From the NCBI GenBank assembly GCA_035539175.1, contig DATLIY010000007.1, forward strand, positions 868,001-932,000: a stretch of 64,000 nucleotides of DNA, given 5' to 3'. This DNA is from Acidisarcina sp. Its GTDB lineage: Bacteria > Acidobacteriota > Terriglobia > Terriglobales > Acidobacteriaceae. The notes beneath the pieces were generated by a model. It saw nothing but the letters and a program-made list of their open reading frames with translations. It was not told the DNA's origin and did no database searches. The number at the start of each line of letters is the position of its first letter. Within the stretch, counting starts at the first letter, position 1. Both the position numbers and the translations under genes were made by a program. Positions 55,201 through 64,000 of the stretch are shown here, one piece after another.

Positions 55201-58200
55201 CAGGGGAACCTTACGCTCGCACAACTGCTGCAGCAGCGGTTCTTCCACGCCGAAGGTCATCACTGCGACGCCCTCCACCTTCCGCTCCAACATGCGGCGG
55301 ATACAGAGGTTCATGCGCCGAGGATCGTTGTTAGAGGAGCTGACGAGCATCTCGAATCCGTTTTTGACGGCGATGTCTTCAAAGCCCTGCACCAGTTCCG
55401 GGAAGAAGGGATTGGTGATCTCGGGCACGATCAGTCCAAAGATGCGGCTGCGACCGGAGACCAGACTGCGGGCCTGCGTATTCGGATAGTAATTGAGCTC
55501 GTGAATAGCCTTCCAGACGCGCTCGGCCAGCACCGGGCTCACTGTCGGGATCGAATTTATCGTTCTGGAAACCGTGGCGATGGAGACACCCGCTTTTTGT
55601 GCCACGGTGCGAATGTCCAGCTTCGTGCGAGAGCTCTTGCGCTTCCGGAGTGGTGTCACGCATAGATCTTATCCCGTGCGCGGCATCTGGGAAAAGCTTT
55701 TCTCTTCCCCTGGAGAGCCTAACCTCCGCTATACATCCTCATCGCAGCGGAATCGCATCCCATCGACTTCATAAGGAACCGGAGCTGAAAGATGAAACCT
55801 TCCATGGTAGTTGGCATTCTGCTGGTGGTGCTTGGTATCGCGGGTTTCGTGGTGGGTGGATTTAGCTATACCCACGAGAAAAAAGATGTCGATCTGGGTT
55901 CGCTGCAGATTCAGCATAAAGAAACACGGGTTTTTCCCATCTCTCCCTGGCTCAGCGCGCTGGTAGTTATCGGCGGCGTAGCGATGGTGATCGTAGCAAC
56001 CAAATCCAAATAGCAATCCGCAAAGACGCAGTCCCCATCGCAGGCAGAGCGGGTCGGCTCTATTTTGCGGGTGCGCTCCAGACGCGCACATAGTCCACCA
56101 GCATCTCCTGCGGGAAGACAGTGGTAGCGTTGGGAGGTCCTGGCCAGTCGCCGCCCACGGCGACGTTGAGGATGAAGAATGCCTTGCCATTGTCGAAGGG
56201 CCACACCGCGCCAGCCGGCAGACTGTCCGGGGTAAAAGTAGCGTAAACATTGCCTGGGCTATCGATGTAGTAAGCGATCTTCTTCGCCGTCCAGATCATT
56301 CCATAGATGTGAAAGTCATCAGAGAATTTGGCTGTTCCCGGAAGGGTATAGGACTGACCGAGTATGCCGCCCGTGAAGCCGGGGCCATGCACGGAGCCGT
56401 GGTTTACAGAAGGTGTTGAGCCGATGGTCTCCATAATGTCCTGCTCGCCGCAGGCCGGCCAGCCGACAGAGGAGATACGATCGCCCAACATCCAAAACGC
56501 CGGCCAGATTCCCTGCCCGACGGGCATCTTGATGCGCGCTTCAATGCGGCCATACTGAAAGCTCTTCAATCCCTTAGTCCTGATCCGGGCCGAAGTGTAG
56601 TTGTCCCTGGCATCTTTGCGGGCAACGATGTGGAGATACCCATCCGTACCGACGAAGCTGTTTGGCTGGGCCGGATCGCAAGGCGGCTTACTCGATCCAT
56701 AGGCGCAGTAATGCTCCAGTTCGTGGTTCCCCCAGCCTCCGACTCCGGTATCGAAGGTCCAGACAGCTGGGTTGGGAGCGCTCGGCGCGGTGGCATTGAA
56801 GTCCTCGCTCCACAGCAGCGCCTCCTGCTGCGTGGCCGGGGATAGCGGCGCGGCGCAAACAACCCCTCCGCAGCCGAGGCAGAGGATCAAACGAGCAACC
56901 GGCAAAAGTCTTTTCCGAATCATTCTGCAGCCCCTTCCCCCAAGGCACTTCATCAGCAGCGGCAGAGATGCGTCCGCGTTCCGTCCCAACCAATTAGTGC
57001 CTGGAGAGCACTCAACATTCAACGTAAGGAGGGGAGCGATGTCAAACGCGATTCCTGGCTGCGCTTTTCGTGGTAGATATGAAGGATGCGTGTGGATTCT
57101 CTTCGCTTGAGCGAGATCTCCCAGGACGTGATGCAGTCGGAGATTCGTGCGATGTCAGTGGAATGTGACCGGGTCGGCGGCATCAACCTGGCGCAGGGAG
57201 TGTGCGACACTCCCATCCCGGATGAGGTACTGGAAAGCGCCCAGCGGGCGATTCGCGACGGCTACAACATGTATACGCGGGCTGATGGCATCGCGCCTTT
57301 GCGGGAGGCAATCGCCGCCAAGCTGGAGCGCCACAACGGCCTGACCGTAGATCCGGAAGATGAGATCATCGTCACCTCCGGTGCAACCGGCGCGTTCAAC
57401 TCCGCCTGCCTTGCGCTGCTCGATCCGGGGGATGAGGTGTTGCTCTTTGAGCCCTTCTACGGCTACCACGTGCACACGCTGCTGGCTCTTCGCGTGAAGC
57501 CGGTCGCCGTTCCGCTGGAGGAGCCGGGCTGGGAAATCAACTTTGCACGGCTGCGCAGCGCAGTTACACCGAGAACCCGCGCCATCGTCCTCAACTCCCC
57601 ATCGAATCCCTGCGGAAAGGTCTTCTCGCGGAAAGAGATGGAAGCGATAGCAGAAATTGCGCTGGAGCATGATCTTTTCGTATTGACGGACGAGATTTAC
57701 GAATACTTCCTCTATGACGGCCTGAAACATATCAGCATGGCCACGGTTCCCGGCATGGCGGAGCGCACGATTTCCATCTCTGGCTTCTCCAAGACCTTCA
57801 GTATCACTGGCTGGCGTCTGGGCTACCTGGCTGCGAGCCGCAAATGGGCGGCAGCCATCAGCTACTTTCACGATCTGACGTATGTATGCGCGCCCTCACC
57901 CCTGCAACACGCAGCCGCGCACGGCCTGTTGCAGTTGCCACAGTCTTTCTACGATTCGCTTGCAACGGAATATCAGCAGAAGCGGGACGAGCTTTGTGCG
58001 GCTCTGAACGCCGCAGGGCTTATGCCCTCGGTGCCTGCCGGCGCCTACTACGTTCTGGCAGACGCCACCAGGCTCGAAGGAGCAACGGCGAGGCAGAAAG
58101 CGCGGACACTGCTGGCAAGAACCGGCGTGGCCGCCGTAGCCGGTACAGCCTTCATGCACGACGGTCGCGGAGAGAATCTGCTGCGCTTCTGCTTTGCCAA

Positions 58201-61200
58201 GAAGGGGCCGGATCTGGCCCGCGCCTGCGCGTCGCTGAGAAGCCTGGCGTGATGATTCGCTGGCGTGATGAACTCGTAACGGATAACGTCCGCACACGCA
58301 ACAGATAAAAAGCTCACGGCATCCAATTGCGTGTTAACTTTGCGCGTGAAATCATCCCTTACTGCGCTCTGAATGGAACAGGTTAAGGGCGGATCTTCGA
58401 AACGGAATGACTGCGCCGGCCCGGCCACTCCGGACATGCACCGAAGATGACCGCGTAAATGATCTCCGGACTGGCCGCTGAAACGGCCGAGGGTGCTCCC
58501 ACGCAATGACTGAAACCGATGCACAGAGTATGCGCAGCGCCTGGGGAGACCGCCTCCGCGCCCTGAAGAATATCCCGCCGGTGTTGCACATTGTCTGGGA
58601 GTCGGGGCCTGCTGTGGTCAGTTGGAACCTGACTCTGCGGGTGGTTATCTCCTTCCTGCCGATCTGTCTGGGGAAGGTGGCGCAATACATCGTCGATGGC
58701 GTCAACCGGGTAATCAGCTATCACCAGCCGCTCGCACCGCGCTTCTGGTGGCTGGTGGTTCTGGAGCTGAGCCTGGCGGTACTGGCAGGCTTTCTTACGC
58801 GGCTGATCGATTATTGCGACAGTCTGCTGGCAGACCGCTATACCAACCACGTCAGCGTCGAAGTCATGCGCCAGGCTGCTGCCCTGGATGTAACCGCGTA
58901 TGAAGACCCAGTCTTCTACGACCGGCTGGAGCGGGCCCGGGTGCAGGCGACGGATCGACTGGGAATGATCCAGTCGATGGGACGTCTGCTGCAACAGGTA
59001 GTCACGACGGTTACATTTTCCGCGGCGCTGCTGTACTACTCCCCATGGCTGCTGCTGCTGTTGATTGCGGGCGTTCTCCCCGCCTTCCTGGGCGAGAGCC
59101 ACTTTGCGTTTCTGGGTTACGCAAAGAATTTCCGCCAGACGCCCATGCGACGCCAGATGGATTATCTGCGGCAGGTGGGCGGCAGCAAGGAAGCGGCAAA
59201 GGAGCTGAAGCTCTTTGGCTTAAGCAGCTATCTGACCAACCGCTTCGCGCAACTATCACAGGCCATTTACAAGGAAAACATCGCCCTCTCGCGGAAGCGG
59301 CTTTTTGTTGGCGGCCTGCTCTCGATTGTGGGCACGCTCGGCTACTACGGCGCGTACACCTATGTGATCTGGCGAGCGATTCACGGGGCGTATTCGATCG
59401 GCACCCTCACCTTTCTTACCAGCGCGATCGTGCAGGCAAGCTCCAATATTCAGCAGGTGTTTTCGACGATCTCGAGCATTGCCGATCAGGCTCTCTTCCT
59501 CACCGACCTGATTGCCTTCTTTGCCATGAAGCCGCTGGTCGAGTCGAAGCCGGGAGCCCTGCCGATTCCCCGGCCGATTCGGCGAGGCTTTGAATTTCGC
59601 GATGTGTCGTTTGCGTATCCGGGCAGCCCGCGCCGCATCTTGAAGAACTTCAATTTCCACCTGGCGCCGGGCGAGCGGATCGCGCTGATCGGGGAAAATG
59701 GCCAGGGAAAAACCACCATCGTCAAGTTAATTACGCGGCTGTACGATCCTACGGAAGGCCAGATCCTGCTGGATGGGATCGATCTGCGCGAGTATTCCAT
59801 CGAAGACCTGCACCATGAGATCGGTGTCATCTTTCAGGACTTTATGCGCTACGAAATGACGGCGCGGGAAAATATTGCCGTGGGCCGCATCGATAAGAAT
59901 CCCACGCAGGAGGATATCGAGTATGCCGCGCACAAGAGCCTTGCCGACGGAGTCATTGCCAAGCTGCGCGGCGGTTACGACCAGATGCTGGGACGGCGCT
60001 TTGAGGGCGGCGTTGATCTGTCCGGAGGAGAGTGGCAGAAGCTTGCCCTGGCGCGGGCCTACCTGCGGGATTCGCAACTGCTGATTCTGGATGAGCCGAC
60101 CGCGGCGCTCGATGCGCGCAGCGAGTTGGAGGTGTTTCAGCGCTTCGCCGAGCTGACGGAAGGTAAGATGGCACTGCTGATCTCGCATCGCTTCTCCACC
60201 GTTCGCATGGCGGACCGCATCGTAGTGCTGGAGGGCGGCAGGCTGGTGGAAGAGGGCAGTCACGACGCGCTCATCCGACTGAATGGCCGCTACGCCACCA
60301 TGTTTGAAATGCAGGCTGCAAGTTACCGCTGATGGAAAAAGATCCAATGACCGAATACGCTCCGCAGGAAAACTTGTCCACAAAGTCTTTCGCCACGATC
60401 GACGAGACACAACTGCGCACTCACGCGCGGGATGCCTCCGCTCGCTGGCATGTGGACCATCGTCCCGCCGGACGCAGTACTTTTCCCCAGCGCGCGGAGG
60501 CGGTGCGCCAATCGCTGCTGAGCCTGAACGATTCTCTGGAGTCGATCGACGAGACGAGTCCGCTGTGGGAGCTTCGCGGCAACGCCAGGCTGCTGCGCTC
60601 CGCACTGTGGGATGAGCCCAGGGAAACGGTGCCAAAGCTGCCCAGGGTGCAATCCGAGGCAGGCGAGGAGCCGCGGATCATCACAATCGCCTCCTCATTC
60701 CTCGACGCTACAAATTCTTATTGGTCGTGGCCCGCCTTGCATATTTACATCGACGAATTGCAGCGCAGGGAGCCGCTGCAAATCGGAGAGGTGTGGAATC
60801 TGCCGACCGCGCTGCGCTTTGTGCTGCTGGAGCGCTGCCTGGGACAGATCGGGCAAATGATAGCCTCGCAGGCCACTGGATCGCGGACCGAATTGCTGAT
60901 GCGTCGCCTGGACGCCATTCGCGAGATGGGCGAGTTGGATTGGACGCCTTTGATGGAGCCTCTGATCCACCTTGACGCTGTGCTGCATCGCGATCCATCG
61001 GGCGTCTATCCGCGAATGGATTTCGAAAGCCGCGATGCATATCGCCGGCGCATCGCCTTTGTCGCACGCTACTCCGAATCCACGGAGTACGAGGTAGCAA
61101 GCCATGTGCTGGAACTGGCAGAGGGAGCAAGGTCGTCGCCCTCCTCGAAGGATCCAAGAATGGAGCTGCGCCGCACGCACATCGGCTATTACCTGGTCGA

Positions 61201-64000
61201 CGAGGGATTCCAGCATCTCGCTGCACGTGTCAGCTTTCATCCACCCTGGGCGGAGAGGCTGCGCATCCTTCTCCGAAAGCATCCGGACGAGTTCTACATT
61301 GGTGGAATCCAGGTGGCAACGATTCTGCTGATCGCCCTGATTGTGTTTCCGCTGGTGCCGGACTATTCCGTCTTTGGCTGGATGACGATCGCATTTCTTT
61401 TACTGCTGCTTCCCGCGGCGCAAGGTGCTGTCGACCTGGTGAACAGCATCACTACGGAGTTTTTGACAGCGGAGGCACTGCCCAAGCTCGATTTCAGCGA
61501 GGGGATTCCAGAGGAATCGACGACGCTGGTCGCCGTCCCAACTCTGCTGCTGAATGAAAAGCAGGTGCGCGGGCTCTTCGAGGACATGGAGATTCGCTTC
61601 CTGTCGAACCCCGATCCCAACCTTCACTTTGCCCTGCTCACCGATCTTCCCGACTCCGTCACGCAGCCGAATGAGAATGATTCCGATCCCCTGGTCGACC
61701 TTGCCGTAGAGCTGGTGGACGAGCTGAACCGCCGCCATAAGGGACGCAACGTGGGATCCTTTCTACTGCTGCACCGCCACCGCATCTTCAATGCAAGACA
61801 AGGTGTGTGGATGGGCTGGGAGCGCAAGCGAGGGAAACTGCTGGATCTCAACCAGTACCTCCACTCGGATTACGACAGCTTTCCCGTGAAGGCGGGGAAC
61901 CTTGAAGTGCTGTCGCAGGTGCGCTATGTCATCACGCTCGACTCCGATACGCAATTGCCGCGCGGCTCTGCGCACAGGATGATAGGCGCTCTAGCACACC
62001 CGCTGAACCGGGCAATCATCGATCCCAATCTGCGCATTGTTACCTCGGGGTACGGAATCCTGCAGCCGCGAATCGGTGTCAGCGTGCAATCGGCAGCACG
62101 CTCCAGACTGGCGGCAATCTACTCTGGAGAAACGGGACTCGATATTTACAGCCGGGCCGTTTCGGATGCGTACCAGGACCTCTACCGCGAAGGTATCTTC
62201 ACCGGCAAAGGAATTTACGAAGTCTCCACCCTGCACAAGGTCCTCGACCGCCGCTTCCCGAGGAATTCCCTGCTGAGCCACGACCTGATCGAAGGAGCTT
62301 ACGCGCGTGCAGGACTGCTGAGCGACGTGGAGCTCATCGATGACTATCCGTCGCACTACAGCGCCTACACGCGGCGGCAACATCGCTGGGTGCGAGGGGA
62401 CTGGCAGATCGCGCAGTGGCTGTTCCAACTGGTGCCGGATGAGTCAGGACACTGGGGACGGAATCCCATTAGCACCATCTCGCGCTGGAAGATTCTGGAT
62501 AACCTGCGTCGCTCGCTGGTGCAGCCATTCACCTTCTTTCTGCTGATGGCGGGATGGCTTGGGCTTCCCGGAGGTCCGCTCTACTGGACCATTGCAACGC
62601 TGTTTGTGCTGTTCGTTCCCAGCCTTCTGCAACTCGGCTTCAGCATCCTGCGAATGCTTCGGAACCCCGCCAAAGGCGCAACGCGAGAGGTCTTCGCCGA
62701 CTTTCTGCAGGCGGCTGGACTGGCATTTCTCAATCTGGTTTTCCTGCCGCATCAGACGCTTCTCTCGCTGGATGCGATTGTGCGTTCGCTCGTGCGGCGT
62801 TTTGTTACCGGGCAGCGATTGCTGGAGTGGGAGACAGCAGCGCAGGCCGAATCCAACGCCAAGCGCGTAACCCCCGTGGACCGCTATCTGAAAGCGACCG
62901 TCCCGCTGACCATCGGATTGGCGCTGCTGATAGGAGCTGTGCATCTCCACGCGCTTGAGGTTGCGGCTCCTGTGCTGCTGCTCTGGATTTCGGAGAGCGG
63001 CATTACCCTCTGGTTGAATCAGCCGCCACGCGAAGATGACTCCGGAAAACTGGGCAGGCAGAGCGAAGAGTTTGCCCGTCAACAGGCACTGCTGATGTGG
63101 CGCTACTTCCGTCAGTTCGGAGACAGGGAGCACAACTACCTGATTCCCGATAATGTGCGCGAAGAGGGTATGGTCGCCGCGCCGCGTACCTCGCCAACCA
63201 ATATCGGGCTGTTGCTGAACGCGCGCCAGGCTGCCTGCGAACTGGGCTATATCACTCTGCCCGAATTCGCCTTCCTCACCGAGCAGAGCCTGAGCAGCAT
63301 TGGAAGACTCGTGCGTTACCGCGGGCATCTCTATAACTGGTATGACACGCGCACGCTTGCGATCCTCGCGCCAGCGGTCGTCTCCACCGTGGATAGCGGC
63401 AACCTAGCGGCATCGCTTTACACTCTTGACGCCGGGATTCGTTCCCTCCTGCACGAGCCGCTCCTCTCCAGAAAGCTCTTTCGCGGGCTGGAAGATATTT
63501 TGAAACTACCATGGTTACAAAATGTTTTTCCCGCCATGCCGGCCAGAGAAGCATCGACCGAAGCATGGCTTCGCTGGGCAATCAGCATTGAGGAAGAAGA
63601 AGAGGCGGGCTCCCGTGAATCGGGCGTACTGGAGCAGGCGGACACGCGCTGGTGGCGCGCCGAAGCCCTTGCCCGAATCCGTGCGATTACCTCCCTGGCG
63701 CATGACTACCTGCCCTGGATGCTGCCGGAGTTCGCTCCTCTGCGGACCATATCCAGCATGGGGATCAACAGTTACGTGGCTCCCCCATTGAAGAAGACAG
63801 CCGCCTTTGCCTTTGAGCTGGATGCCGCGCTGCAAAGGAACTGGGCCACTCTGGACGAAGAGTCGCCCAATCTCGTGCTGGGAGAACAACTGCGCGCGCT
63901 GCTGCCGGAGGCGACACGTCGCCTGCAGGAGTTGACCGAGAGTCTTCGCGCCATATCGCAGGATGCCTGCCGGAACGTCGAGGAGATGGAGTTCGGCTTC

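Overview
The window looks like chromosomal DNA of a free-living, heterotrophic Gram-negative bacterium, most likely an Acidobacteriota of the Terriglobia (Acidobacteriaceae-like). This rests on gene content and GC-rich coding style. The content includes a nuo cluster with two nuoM genes, a membrane multiheme cytochrome-TPR protein paired with a CRTAC1/FG-GAP protein, a CYCXC-family protein, several glycoside hydrolases with LacI regulators, and RecQ next to a cold-shock gene. I could not run a search, so the taxonomic call is inference. Both ends cut genes: an M16 peptidase on the left and a cyclic-glucan-synthase-like giant protein on the right.

Layout. 1-3.2 kb: two M16 peptidase-family genes and glmU. 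3.2-5.9 kb: sigma factor, HD-GYP response regulator, pterin dehydratase and a small membrane protein. 6.1-9.7 kb: CYCXC protein and ssrA (tmRNA), followed by an accessory patch holding a decayed DNA methyltransferase, a small hypothetical gene, lrgAB and an IS3-like transposase scrap. 9.7-13.9 kb (minus): an operon of CoA-transferase (apparently frameshifted), ferredoxin, and the alpha and fused beta-gamma subunits of a 2-oxoacid:ferredoxin oxidoreductase. 14.2-16.4 kb (minus): LacI regulator and ROK protein, sharing a candidate operator. 16.6-20.3 kb (minus): DinB protein, a membrane-anchored HAMP-trehalose-6-phosphate synthase and a HAD phosphatase. 20.6-26.5 kb: aceE (minus) diverging from korAB (plus). 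26.8-31.4 kb: pentaheme cytochrome/TPR plus CRTAC1 protein.

31.5-44.2 kb (minus): a complex I cluster nuoA-B-C-D-I-H-J-K-L-M-M-N with no nuoEFG. A CRP/FNR-like palindrome sits upstream at a class-II promoter distance. One of the two NuoM proteins lacks the conserved transmembrane-helix-7 lysine. 44.6-48.6 kb (minus): GH3 and GH36-like hydrolases. 48.9-52.5 kb: Cys/Met metabolism PLP enzyme, RecQ and cold-shock protein. 52.8-54.5 kb: an OlsB-like and PlsC/OlsA-like pair (probable ornithine lipid synthesis). 54.6-58.3 kb: LacI regulator, small membrane protein, GH16 glucanase and aminotransferase. 58.5-64 kb: an ABC exporter overlapping an NdvB-type cyclic glucan synthase.

How it fits together: the organism appears to combine polysaccharide degradation (GH3, GH16, GH36, two LacI regulators, ROK) with respiration (complex I variant, multiheme cytochrome). 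It has three parallel routes for oxidative 2-oxoacid decarboxylation: AceE, KorAB, and a VOR-type enzyme with a CoA-transferase. Envelope and stress functions are also present (trehalose, cyclic glucan, ornithine lipid, LrgAB). The observations I rate highest are the sensor-tethered trehalose synthase, the double-NuoM complex I without its NADH module and with a divergent NuoM, the mobile-element graveyard next to ssrA, and the shared LacI-type operator.
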